7,705 nt of DNA from Candidatus Aminicenantota bacterium (GCA_026393775.1 JAPKZM010000035.1:1-7705); one strand, 5' to 3'. Positions 1 to 6,706 are shown, numbered from the stretch's first letter. Program-made: numbers and translations. Notes: generated from the sequence alone by a model not told the origin.

Positions 1-869
1 CCATAGCCGGCGGCGATGACCACAGGGAATTCGCCCGCGGGAGCGTCCTCGGCGGGCAAGAGACGGATGGCCATCTCGGCGGCCTGACGGGCATGCGCCT
101 CAGCAAGCGTGACCGGAAAATGTTCGAAGCCGTAGCTGCCCGCCGTTGATTGGTAACCCCGGCTGCGCTGCTCGCCGTCCCGGGCGGACACGCCGATCCC
201 GAAGGAAGAAAGGGTCTGGGTGTCCTCGCCGAGCAGGCCCTCGGAATTGGCGATCCGGATCCTCTTGTTCACGTCATAAAAGTTGACACCGACCTGGGTG
301 ATTCTCTTGTCAAGGGCGCGGGCCACGCCGTTGGCTCTGGTCAGCAGCTCTACCTTGCCCTTAGCCGCGACACACTCGGGGGAGACGCGCACCTGGTAAT
401 AAGAAGGCGGCCTGATGACCTTAAGGGCCTGCACCACAGCGCCGCGACCGCCGTTGGCGATCAGGGCGGCGGTCTCGGCCGCCTCCTTCAGCCGCGGATA
501 GCTCAAGTCGTCGGAGAAAGCAAAGCCGGTCTTCTCGCCCTGGATGACGCGGAATCCTGCCCCCATCTCCACGCCGCGCGTGGCATTGGATATCTTGTCC
601 TCGTCCAAGCCCAGCGAGTTTTCCACCGTGTATTCCAGGTAGACCTCGGCGAACTCGCCTCCCCGCGCGAGGGCGACCTGGAGGAGCTTGCGCAGGTCCT
701 CCGCCGAAAGGGCGAACGGCTCCGGCACCTGGAGGCCGGACGGCACCTCTCCATCGGGGAAAAGCAGCCTGCTCCACAAAGGAAGCGTCACGAAAGCGAC
801 ACCGGACTGGACGCCCCTTCTTAAAAAGGAACGCCGGTCCATGGACTTCAATTTCAAAGAATGGGCCAT
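1..869 (-). CDS. TldD/PmbA-family metalloprotease with Tat signal (3' end cut by window)
   Basis: This is the N-terminal 289 codons of a TldD/PmbA-family protein, obtained by translating the minus strand from an ATG at 869. No stop occurs before the window edge. Family members are zinc metalloproteases of about 450-480 residues that act on unfolded or modified peptides. Residues 11-18 (DRRSFLRR) followed by a hydrophobic stretch at about 20-37 look like a twin-arginine signal, so the protein is probably exported folded or membrane-anchored. From about residue 50 the sequence has the family pattern: a helix, then AEVYLEY, SLGLDEDKI, a GAGFRVI-type strand and TGFAFSDDL. The window ends at VVIAAGY, the strand that in TldD directly precedes the HExxxH metal site, so the catalytic residues cannot be checked. 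The ATG at 869 follows AAGGAGG; a second in-frame ATG at 842 would still keep the twin arginines. It appears to be transcribed apart from xdhAB. TldD and PmbA cannot be told apart without the C-terminus. Confidence 0.88.
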   Translation of the reverse strand, partial: MAHSLKLKSMDRRSFLRRGVQSGVAFVTLPLWSRLLFPDGEVPSGLQVPEPFALSAEDLRKLLQVALARGGEFAEVYLEYTVENSLGLDEDKISNATRGVEMGAGFRVIQGEKTGFAFSDDLSYPRLKEAAETAALIANGGRGAVVQALKVIRPPSYYQVRVSPECVAAKGKVELLTRANGVARALDKRITQVGVNFYDVNKRIRIANSEGLLGEDTQTLSSFGIGVSARDGEQRSRGYQSTAGSYGFEHFPVTLAEAHARQAAEMAIRLLPAEDAPAGEFPVVIAAGY

Positions 870-873
870 GGGA

Positions 874-880
874 CCTCCTT
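874..880 (-). promoter_or_regulatory. Ribosome binding site of the TldD-family gene
   Basis: AAGGAGG on the minus strand, four bases ahead of the ATG at 869. It is close to a full Shine-Dalgarno match and favours the start at 869 over the internal ATG at 842, although the spacing is on the short side. Confidence 0.7.
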
Positions 881-896
881 TCATTCCTGGGATGGT

Positions 897-916
897 GGGC
901 AGTCTCTCTGCTGCCC
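897..916 (-). other. Leader hairpin ahead of the TldD-family gene
   Basis: The minus strand reads GGGCAG, an 8-base loop, then CTGCCC: a perfect 6-bp GC-rich stem. It lies between the candidate promoter (927-955) and the Shine-Dalgarno sequence (874-880), so it would form near the 5' end of the leader RNA. It is not followed by a U-run on either strand, so it is not an intrinsic terminator. It may stabilise the 5' end of the mRNA; no regulatory role can be shown from sequence. Confidence 0.45.
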
Positions 917-926
917 TTGAAAAAAG

Positions 927-955
927 ATTCTAAGAAAAATCCAAAAAAATTGCAA
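927..955 (-). promoter_or_regulatory. Candidate sigma70-type promoter for the TldD-family gene
   Basis: On the minus strand TTGCAA (955-950, four of six consensus bases) and TAGAAT (932-927, five of six) are separated by exactly 17 bp of T-rich DNA. Transcription would start near 920, giving a leader of about 50 nt that contains the 897-916 hairpin. The 115-bp gap between xdhB and this gene contains no hairpin followed by a U-run that would end xdh transcription, so read-through from the operon is also possible. Confidence 0.5.
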
Positions 956-984
956 GTTTTTTATCAGGGTCGGACAAATGCGGA

Positions 985-3258
985 TTATTTAAGCGCTTCT
1001 CCATAACCTTCATAAAGCGACAGCAGACATTTTTGATGGGTCAGCGGCGCCCAGAGCGGGAGCTTCATTTTGGGGTTGAACTCGCGCATAGCCATAAGAA
1101 TGGCAAAATAAGTGCCAATGCCGTACATCAGCGGCGGCTCGCCGACCGCCTTGGAGCCCAGAAGCGCCAGCTTGTCGGGCTTGCTGTCGAGCGGCACGAC
1201 TTCGATAGTCTTGGGAGCAAAATAGATGTCGGGAACCTTGTAGCTGGAAAGAGAATCGTAGACGTGCTTCCCCTTTGGATCGACAAGCAGTTCTTCAATG
1301 GTCATTAGGCCTATTCCCTGCACGATGGCGCCCTCCGCCTGCCCGATGTCAATGTCGAGATTGATGCTGGTGCCAAAATCATGGACGCATTTGACCAGGT
1401 CGATCTCGTAGGTGCCGCGCAAGCAATCGACGGTCACCACGGTCACCGCCGTTCCATAGACATGGTAGGCAAACGGATGGCCTTTTTCGGTGGCCTTGTT
1501 GAAATGGACTTCCGGCGTAGCATAGTGGGCATGTTCCGAGAGTGAAACCCTGGCTTCATCGGCCAGCAAAATGAGTTTTTCCCATTTCAGAGAGGTCTTT
1601 TTTCCTCTGTGAAAAACAATTTCATCCTTGATCTCGATTTTATCCGGGTCCCGGCCCTTTAATTCCCGGCAGGCCACATCCTTTAACCTCGCCAGTAACG
1701 CCGCGCAAGCCATGATCGTCGCTTTGCCGTTCAGATCGGCGCCGGTGCTGGCGGCCGTAGGCGAGGCGTTGGCGATCCGGGTCGTGTTGGTGCTGTGAAT
1801 GGTAAAGCGCCGCGGCGAAATCGAGAGCGTTTTTGCCGCGGCCTGGAGAATTTTGGTGTTGACGCCCTGGCCCATTTCCACCACGCCGGTGGTGATGCTG
1901 ACCGAGCCATCGGTATAAATGTGAACGAGCGAGCGGCCTTGATTGAGCTTGGTTTTGGTAAACGAGATGCCAAAACAGAGCGGGAACAACGACAGCCCTT
2001 TTTTGCTGTGATCGTTATTTTTGTTGAACGCCGCGATCTCTTTTTTTAGTTTTTCGACGGCAAATTTTTTATATGCGGTGTCCCAGCACTTGCCGGCGTT
2101 GCAATTTTCAGCGACTTGACCATAAGGGAAGCGATCGCTTTCCTGCAGAAGATTTCTTTTCTGTATCTCCAGCGGCGAAACATTCAGGGTTGCCGCAGCC
2201 TTCATGATCGCCGCTTCCAGAGCGAACATCGCTTGCGGAGCGCCAAAACCTCTCATGGCCGTACTGGGGGCAAGGTTGGTCCTGCATGAGTGGCAGGTGA
2301 TTTTGGCGTTCGGAATATGATAGCTGCCCGTTCCATGAAAGAGGGTCCTTTCCATTATCGCCGGCGAGAGATCCGCCGCAGCTCCGGCATTTTGAAAGGC
2401 CTCGACCTGGTAACAGAGAATTTTAAGATTCTTGTCGAGGCCCAACTTGAAATCGAAGGAGTATGGGTGGCGTTTGCCGGTCATGACGAAGTCGTCAGCC
2501 CGTGAAAGTATCAACTTCAAAGGCTTTTTCAGAGTATTGGTTGCCAGCGCCGCCAGTGTCCCCCAATGTGTCGCCTGATCCTCCTTGCCGCCAAAACCGC
2601 CGCCGATGCGGTTCGTATCCACTTCGATTTTGTGCATGGGAATACCCAGAACCACCGAAGCGCCTACTTGCACATGTTTTGTCGCTTGGGTGGCGGAATG
2701 GATCTTGATGGAGCCATTCTCCAGCATATAGGCATAGGCGCCTTGCGTTTCAAGATAGACGTGCTCCTGGCCGCCCATCTCTGCCTGGCCCTCGATAATG
2801 TGTTCGCATTTTTCCCACATGGCGTCCGTAGAGCCGATCTTAAATGTTCGGCTCGGGGAGATGAATTTTTTTTCGGCGTAGGCTTCCCTGGCCGTTAAAA
2901 TGGGACGGAGTTCCTCGATATCGAGCTTGATTTTTGCGAGTGCTTTTCTGGCAATCGCGTCGGTTTTGGCGCAGACCAGGGCAACGGGCATGCCGACGAA
3001 ATGGACTTCCTTGTCGGCGAAGAGCTCTTCGTCCTGGATGATGCTGCCGATCTGGTTTTCGCCGGTGATATCCTTCGCCGAAATCACGGCCTCGACACCG
3101 TCCATTTTCAAGGCTTCAGAGAAATCAATATCATGCAATTTTCCGTGCGCGACGGGGGAACCCAGGACAACGCCAAAGAGAGTGTCTTGTCTGACCGGGA
3201 TATCGTTGACGTAGATGGATTCCCCCCTGACGTGGGAACGCGAATCTATATTCTTCAT
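985..3258 (-). CDS. xdhB: Xanthine dehydrogenase, molybdopterin-binding subunit XdhB
   Basis: This is the catalytic subunit of a xanthine oxidase-family hydroxylase, 757 aa (about the length of Rhodobacter XdhB). It hydroxylates purines such as hypoxanthine and xanthine at the molybdenum centre and passes electrons to XdhA. The N-terminal third has the aldehyde oxidase/xanthine dehydrogenase a/b hammerhead fold; the remainder is the molybdopterin domain. By alignment to my recollection of the bovine enzyme, active-site residues are kept: Q191 (bovine Q767), E226 in GGFGGKE (E802), R304 in MERTLFH (R880), R336 and F338 in MRGFG (R912, F914), F433 in FGISFT (F1009), M462 and Q464 in EMGQG (M1038, Q1040), A502/A503 in SPTAAS, and the base E707 in VGEPPL (E1261). 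Glu and Arg at the 802 and 880 positions favour a purine hydroxylase over an aldehyde oxidase. The start codon overlaps the xdhA stop (ATGA), implying translational coupling. E. coli uses different subunit letters. The exact substrate is inferred. Confidence 0.95.
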   Translation of the reverse strand: MKNIDSRSHVRGESIYVNDIPVRQDTLFGVVLGSPVAHGKLHDIDFSEALKMDGVEAVISAKDITGENQIGSIIQDEELFADKEVHFVGMPVALVCAKTDAIARKALAKIKLDIEELRPILTAREAYAEKKFISPSRTFKIGSTDAMWEKCEHIIEGQAEMGGQEHVYLETQGAYAYMLENGSIKIHSATQATKHVQVGASVVLGIPMHKIEVDTNRIGGGFGGKEDQATHWGTLAALATNTLKKPLKLILSRADDFVMTGKRHPYSFDFKLGLDKNLKILCYQVEAFQNAGAAADLSPAIMERTLFHGTGSYHIPNAKITCHSCRTNLAPSTAMRGFGAPQAMFALEAAIMKAAATLNVSPLEIQKRNLLQESDRFPYGQVAENCNAGKCWDTAYKKFAVEKLKKEIAAFNKNNDHSKKGLSLFPLCFGISFTKTKLNQGRSLVHIYTDGSVSITTGVVEMGQGVNTKILQAAAKTLSISPRRFTIHSTNTTRIANASPTAASTGADLNGKATIMACAALLARLKDVACRELKGRDPDKIEIKDEIVFHRGKKTSLKWEKLILLADEARVSLSEHAHYATPEVHFNKATEKGHPFAYHVYGTAVTVVTVDCLRGTYEIDLVKCVHDFGTSINLDIDIGQAEGAIVQGIGLMTIEELLVDPKGKHVYDSLSSYKVPDIYFAPKTIEVVPLDSKPDKLALLGSKAVGEPPLMYGIGTYFAILMAMREFNPKMKLPLWAPLTHQKCLLSLYEGYGEALK

Positions 3259-3270
3259 TGTAACGCCTCC
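3255..3270 (-). promoter_or_regulatory. ATGA stop-start overlap and internal RBS coupling xdhA to xdhB
   Basis: The xdhA TGA stop (3257-3255) and the xdhB ATG (3258-3256) share bases. GGAGG (3270-3266) lies within the end of xdhA, seven bases ahead of the xdhB start. This arrangement fixes the xdhB start and suggests coupled, near-equimolar synthesis of the two subunits. Confidence 0.85.
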
Positions 3271-4700
3271 AGAGAAATTGCTCCCGGTGCAAAACTCATG
3301 AGGTGGATGAAAAGCTGCTGCCTGACGAGGGCGCGCTTGTACTCGGCCCGGCTGCGCGGAGTGATTTCACCCTGGGCGATGAGATTGGCTTCCTTGAATG
3401 TCTGATTGCTTATTTTTTTGCCGAGCAGATAGTCGGCCGTCTTAGCCATGTTGCGGATGGTGGGCCCCAGCCCGCCGACGGCGAAATGGGCCTTTTTGAT
3501 TACGTCGCCGGCAAGGGTGATTCCCATGGCCGAATTAACGGTGGCCATGTCCAGATGACCCCGCTTGCTTATCTTTTCAAAGCTGAAGCGCGTATTTTCA
3601 TCGGGAAGATCAAAATAAATCCATTGGATAAATTCTTCCGGATCCTTGTTCACTTTTTTATAGCCGATGAAAAAATCCTTCAATTTCACTTCTCTGTTTT
3701 CGCCTTGGCGGCGGAGGATCAGAGTGGCATCTAGGGCCAGCAGCATGACACAAAGATCCCCGATCGGCGAGCCGTTGGCGATGTTGCCGCCGACCGTGGC
3801 CATGTTTCGGATGGGCGGAGAGGCCATCAATTTGAGATCGTCATCCAGCCTGGGGAAATAGGCGCGGAGTTCCCTAGATTCCTTCAAATCCTTGACCGTG
3901 ACCGTTGATCCGACATAGCATTTGCCGTCCGCAAATTTGATCCGCTTGTATTCACGTGCTCCATAGACAAAGTTCACATTGCCGGATGTCATGGCGCCTT
4001 CCGGGTTCTGCAGCAATATGTCAGTACCACCGGCGACAATATATCCGGACTCGCGGACTGCAGCTGCACCAGCCGGGGCGATTTTTTTTAATTTTTCCGG
4101 AATAGCCAAAAAATAATCGGGCAGGAATTTATTCTTTACCAGCCACTCCATCGGCATGACGCCCGGCATGGGCCCTGAAGGTTCCCGCTGAGGGGGCACT
4201 AATAGTCCCCGCTGAGGGGGTTGCAATTTTTTGACGATGGCCGCGGCGGCTTTTTCGATGGATTTGTAGCCCGTGCAACGGCAAATATTTCCGGAGACGG
4301 CTTCGATGGCGTTGGCCAGATTTTTTTCCTTGCCGGCGTTGAGGCAAAAACCGTAAAGGGACATGACGAAACCGGGGGTGCAGAAGCCGCACTGCGTGCC
4401 GTTGTTTTCGATAAGGGCGGTTTGCACGGGAGTGAGATCGGGACCGTTGACGCCCTCGATGGTGACGATGTGCTTGCGGTCGGCATTGCCCAGCGGCATG
4501 AGGCAGGAATTCATCGTCTGGTATTTCAGTTCGCCGCCCGCCATTTCTCCCACCAGGATCGTGCAGGCGCCGCAGTCGCCTTCGCGGCAGCCGATTTTCG
4601 TGCCGTACAGATGCAATTCGTTGCGAATATAATCAACCAGCGAACTGGCGGGCGGAGCGTTGGTTTTCACTTCTTTGTTGTTGACGATAAAAGTAAGCAT
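3255..4700 (-). CDS. xdhA: Xanthine dehydrogenase, 2Fe-2S and FAD subunit XdhA
   Basis: This is the electron-transfer subunit, 481 aa, with the iron-sulfur and flavin modules fused as in Rhodobacter XdhA (E. coli splits them). Residues 1-75 form a plant-ferredoxin-like domain with C38, C43, C46 (GCREGDCGACT) and C66. Residues about 80-160 form the helical domain for the second 2Fe-2S cluster, with C104, C107 (CGFC) and C140, C142 (CRCTGY). All eight ligands are present. A Pro-rich linker at about 160-180 contains the repeat PPQR. The FAD domain follows, with VAGGTD (222-227) and TVGGNIANGSPIGD (302-315), and ends in a CO-dehydrogenase-flavoprotein C-terminal-like segment. It receives electrons from XdhB and would pass them to NAD+ or another acceptor, which the sequence does not decide. 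The ATG at 4700 follows GAGGTG. It starts 23 bp after ygeY ends and overlaps xdhB by 4 bp. No XdhC-type maturation factor is in the window. Confidence 0.95.
   Translation of the reverse strand: MLTFIVNNKEVKTNAPPASSLVDYIRNELHLYGTKIGCREGDCGACTILVGEMAGGELKYQTMNSCLMPLGNADRKHIVTIEGVNGPDLTPVQTALIENNGTQCGFCTPGFVMSLYGFCLNAGKEKNLANAIEAVSGNICRCTGYKSIEKAAAAIVKKLQPPQRGLLVPPQREPSGPMPGVMPMEWLVKNKFLPDYFLAIPEKLKKIAPAGAAAVRESGYIVAGGTDILLQNPEGAMTSGNVNFVYGAREYKRIKFADGKCYVGSTVTVKDLKESRELRAYFPRLDDDLKLMASPPIRNMATVGGNIANGSPIGDLCVMLLALDATLILRRQGENREVKLKDFFIGYKKVNKDPEEFIQWIYFDLPDENTRFSFEKISKRGHLDMATVNSAMGITLAGDVIKKAHFAVGGLGPTIRNMAKTADYLLGKKISNQTFKEANLIAQGEITPRSRAEYKRALVRQQLFIHLMSFAPGAISLEALQ
4173..4220 (-). repeat. 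Two 24-bp tandem repeats in the XdhA interdomain linker
   Basis: Two adjacent 24-bp units (4220-4197 and 4196-4173 on the minus strand) agree at 19 of 24 positions by hand count. The first 13 bases of each, CCCCCTCAGCGGG, are identical. Being 8 codons long, the unit keeps the frame and encodes PPQRGLLV then PPQREPSG. It lies between the last cluster cysteine (C142) and the FAD domain, where added length should be tolerated. It looks like a local duplication that has begun to diverge. Confidence 0.85.
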
Positions 4701-4723
4701 GGCTACACCTCGGAAGTGTTTTT

Positions 4724-5944
4724 TTATTTCGATCCCGGGGAACTCTTAGTTAATCCGTTCCATTGCAGGGCATAAAGGGCGTAAAACGCCGCCGCCTTGA
4801 CCAGATCGTCCACCGCTATCTTTTCGTTGGGCGCGTGGGCTGAGACCTCGTCGCCGGGGCCGAAGCCGATGCAGGGGATGTGGTGGATGCCGGTGATGGC
4901 GATGGCGTTGGTCGAAAAGGTCCACTTGTCGACACGCGGTTCTTTTTCGAACAAGGAGCGGAAAACAGCCTCGGCGCAGGTCACGACCGGGTGGTCCGCT
5001 TCCAGTTTCCAGGTCGGGTAATACTTTTCCATGCCGTATTTCTTCCCGGTATAGGCTTTTTCGCAGTACTGCAGCACCTCGACCGTGGCGGGCAGTCCTT
5101 GCACCAGCGCGCGCACTTCGGCCAGGGCTGTTTCCTTCGTTTCGCCGGCGCTGAGGCGCCGGTCGAGGTGGATGCGCGCGAAGTCGGCCACGGCGCAAAG
5201 CGAGGGCGAACCCGAGACGAACTCGCTGACCGTGATCGACCCTTTGCCCAGGAAGTCGTCGCCCTTCAGCCGTTCATTGAGCTTTTCGATCTCCAAACAG
5301 GCGCGGGCCCCCATGGTGATGGCATTCTTGCCGCGCTCGGGCGCCGAGCCGTGCGCCGAGAGACCCTTGAAGCTCACGCGCATCTCCATGCGGCCGCGGT
5401 GGCCGCGGTAGATGCCCAGGGCCGTCGGCTCGGTGATGATCACCAGCTCGGGACGTATCTTTTCTTCCTCGATGATGTATTTCCAGCACAGGCCGTCGCA
5501 GTCCTCTTCCATGACCGTGCCGGTGAACAGGACGGTCAGATCGTTCTTCAAGCCGAGCTCGGCCAGGATGCGGCCGGCCGTGACCATGGCCGCCGCCCCG
5601 CCCTTCTGGTCGACGCTGCCGCGGCCGTAAACGAATCCGTCGGCGACGCGTCCCGAAAAGGGGTCCTCGCTCCAGTTTTCGAGGTTGCCCTGGTCGACAG
5701 TGTCGATGTGGGCGTCGACAGCGATCAGGCGCTTACCCTTACCGACGCGGCCGTGGACGCTGCCCAGGCCGTCGAGCCGCACGTGATCAAATCCGGCCTC
5801 TTTCATCTGCTTCTTCAACTCCGCGGCCATCTCCTTTTCCCCGGCGCTCAGCGATTTGATCCAGACCAGGCGCGAAAGGTTTGCGGCGGTATAATCACGG
5901 TATTGTTCGGCCAGCTGCAGAACTTTTGCAGCGACTTTATCCAT
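4724..5944 (-). CDS. ygeY: YgeY-family M20 metallohydrolase
   Basis: This is a 406-aa member of the M20 peptidase/deacylase superfamily, closest by my reading to YgeY (about 400 aa in E. coli), a group described as selenium-metabolism-linked hydrolases. M20 enzymes use two metal ions to cleave amide bonds. The expected residues are visible: H79 and D81 in DAHIDTVD, D112 in GRGSVDQKGG, the catalytic pair E146-E147, E172 in ITEPT, and H370 in SAHAPNE near the C-terminus. The lid/dimerisation domain falls at about 180-290. There is no signal peptide, so it is cytoplasmic. AAGGAG lies five bases before the ATG. It sits 32 bp after the membrane-protein gene and 23 bp before xdhA, so it is co-transcribed with xanthine dehydrogenase. 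YgeY genes recur in purine-degradation clusters of anaerobes beside ygeX, ssnA and hyuA-type genes. That suggests action on an amide or carbamoyl intermediate of purine breakdown, but the substrate is unproven. No in-frame TGA suggests selenocysteine. Confidence 0.88.
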   Translation of the reverse strand: MDKVAAKVLQLAEQYRDYTAANLSRLVWIKSLSAGEKEMAAELKKQMKEAGFDHVRLDGLGSVHGRVGKGKRLIAVDAHIDTVDQGNLENWSEDPFSGRVADGFVYGRGSVDQKGGAAAMVTAGRILAELGLKNDLTVLFTGTVMEEDCDGLCWKYIIEEEKIRPELVIITEPTALGIYRGHRGRMEMRVSFKGLSAHGSAPERGKNAITMGARACLEIEKLNERLKGDDFLGKGSITVSEFVSGSPSLCAVADFARIHLDRRLSAGETKETALAEVRALVQGLPATVEVLQYCEKAYTGKKYGMEKYYPTWKLEADHPVVTCAEAVFRSLFEKEPRVDKWTFSTNAIAITGIHHIPCIGFGPGDEVSAHAPNEKIAVDDLVKAAAFYALYALQWNGLTKSSPGSK

Positions 5945-5976
5945 GCTGTCTCCTTACCCGAATGGCAATTCCAGGC

Positions 5977-6663
5977 CTAGAAACCGACCGCAGTGAGCAG
6001 CACCGTCAATCCCAGGCAAGCCAGGGCGAACGTGCCGGCAAGCGGAACAAGCAGCGGTTTGCGCGCCAGCCACAGGGGGAGGAGCCGTTTCTCCAGCCGC
6101 CGGCCCAGGGCGTAGCCCAGCGGGAAAGAGACGGCCGCCAGCAGGGTGACGGGGACGACGCGGGTCAGCATGTAGGTGGCGGCGCCGCTGGCGTAACGGA
6201 AGGAGAGCAGGTGGGCGCAGGGTGACACGAAACGCCCCAGGGCGAAGAACGTCGCGCCGGCGCCGAAGGCGGCCAGGCCAGCCACGGCGCTCCGCGCCTT
6301 CCAGCCGGAGGCGATGTGCTTTCTGAAAGCGGCCACGCCGGCAAAGAGAAAGGCGCCGTTGAGCAGGATGGCGAAATGGTCGTTCACCTGGCACAAAAGG
6401 GGCAGGCCGAGGATGGGCACGGCCAGCCACTTGCAGAGAATTCCCATGAGGGTGATACCTGGGATCACCCGCCCCTGCTTGAACACAGCCAGCCCTAGCG
6501 CCATGATCAGGAATCCGGTCGCAGTGACGAAGGGGCTGCGCGGCAGACCGGCGTTGCGGATGAATTTGCCGAGGAAGGCCTCGGCGAGGCCGAGGAGGGC
6601 CCCCAGTAGGATGATATTAAAAAAGTAGAACTTCCAGGATAAGCTCTCGTTGTTGCCAGTCAT
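5977..6663 (-). CDS. Unrecognised polytopic membrane protein, first gene of the xdh operon
   Basis: I do not recognise a family for this 228-aa protein. It is very hydrophobic, with about seven candidate membrane segments at roughly 12-32, 44-62, 66-90, 96-113, 125-145, 160-187 and 204-227. Basic loops (RKH at 114-116, GRRLEKR at 187-193, RK at 201-202) separate some of them. Conserved-looking features include F-V-T-A-T-G near 45-50 and RVIPGITLMG at 65-74. Size and topology would fit a small permease or a substrate-binding component of an ECF-type transporter, but no diagnostic motif supports either. The ATG at 6663 is preferred because AGGTG lies four bases ahead of it; a TTG at 6675 would add four residues but contains that site. 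It follows a strong candidate promoter and ends 32 bp before ygeY, so it probably serves the same pathway, for example substrate uptake. That role is inferred only from position. Confidence 0.75.
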   Translation of the reverse strand: MTGNNESLSWKFYFFNIILLGALLGLAEAFLGKFIRNAGLPRSPFVTATGFLIMALGLAVFKQGRVIPGITLMGILCKWLAVPILGLPLLCQVNDHFAILLNGAFLFAGVAAFRKHIASGWKARSAVAGLAAFGAGATFFALGRFVSPCAHLLSFRYASGAATYMLTRVVPVTLLAAVSFPLGYALGRRLEKRLLPLWLARKPLLVPLAGTFALACLGLTVLLTAVGF

Positions 6664-6667
6664 TCTG

Positions 6668-6672
6668 CACCT
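6668..6672 (-). promoter_or_regulatory. Ribosome binding site that decides the membrane-protein start
   Basis: AGGTG, within TTGAGGTG on the minus strand, lies four bases before the ATG at 6663. Using the upstream TTG at 6675 as start would place this site inside the gene and leave no comparable site upstream, so the ATG is preferred. Confidence 0.65.
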
Positions 6673-6693
6673 CAAGTTGAGAATTTTCCGACA

Positions 6694-6706
6694 AAATCAA
6701 TGATTT
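6694..6706 (-). promoter_or_regulatory. Perfect 13-bp palindrome at the predicted operon start (candidate operator)
   Basis: The sequence AAATCA, one base, TGATTT is a perfect inverted repeat with 6-bp arms. It begins directly after the -10 element (6712-6707) and is centred on the expected transcription start near 6700. A repressor bound there would block initiation. The region is AT-rich, so a chance palindrome is possible, and no regulator gene is in the window. Confidence 0.4.

Noticed and set aside
150..824. A 224-codon open frame on the plus strand at the left edge
   Set aside because: It lies opposite the TldD-family reading frame, which shows family motifs, a Tat signal and a strong RBS. 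The plus frame has no recognisable motif.
935..949. T-rich run on the minus strand after xdhB as an intrinsic terminator
   Set aside because: No stem-loop precedes the T-runs between the xdhB stop and this point; the run fits better as the spacer of a promoter.
985..5944. Selenocysteine in the XDH or YgeY proteins
   Set aside because: Both are linked to selenium metabolism in the literature, but each frame runs to its stop with no internal TGA, so no selenocysteine codon is indicated. Selenium as a labile cofactor cannot be judged from sequence.
4880..5980. A 366-codon open frame on the plus strand opposite ygeY
   Set aside because: It is antisense to a gene with a complete set of M20 catalytic residues. 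The translation is rich in Arg, Gly, His and Val without domain motifs, as expected of the complement of a GC-rich gene.
5954..6430. A 158-codon minus-strand frame inside the membrane-protein gene
   Set aside because: It is very Arg/Pro-rich, has no RBS of note, and is explained as a frame shadow of a GC-rich gene.
6664..6675. TTG start adding four residues to the membrane protein
   Set aside because: The AGGTG ribosome site falls inside this extension, so the ATG at 6663 is the better start.
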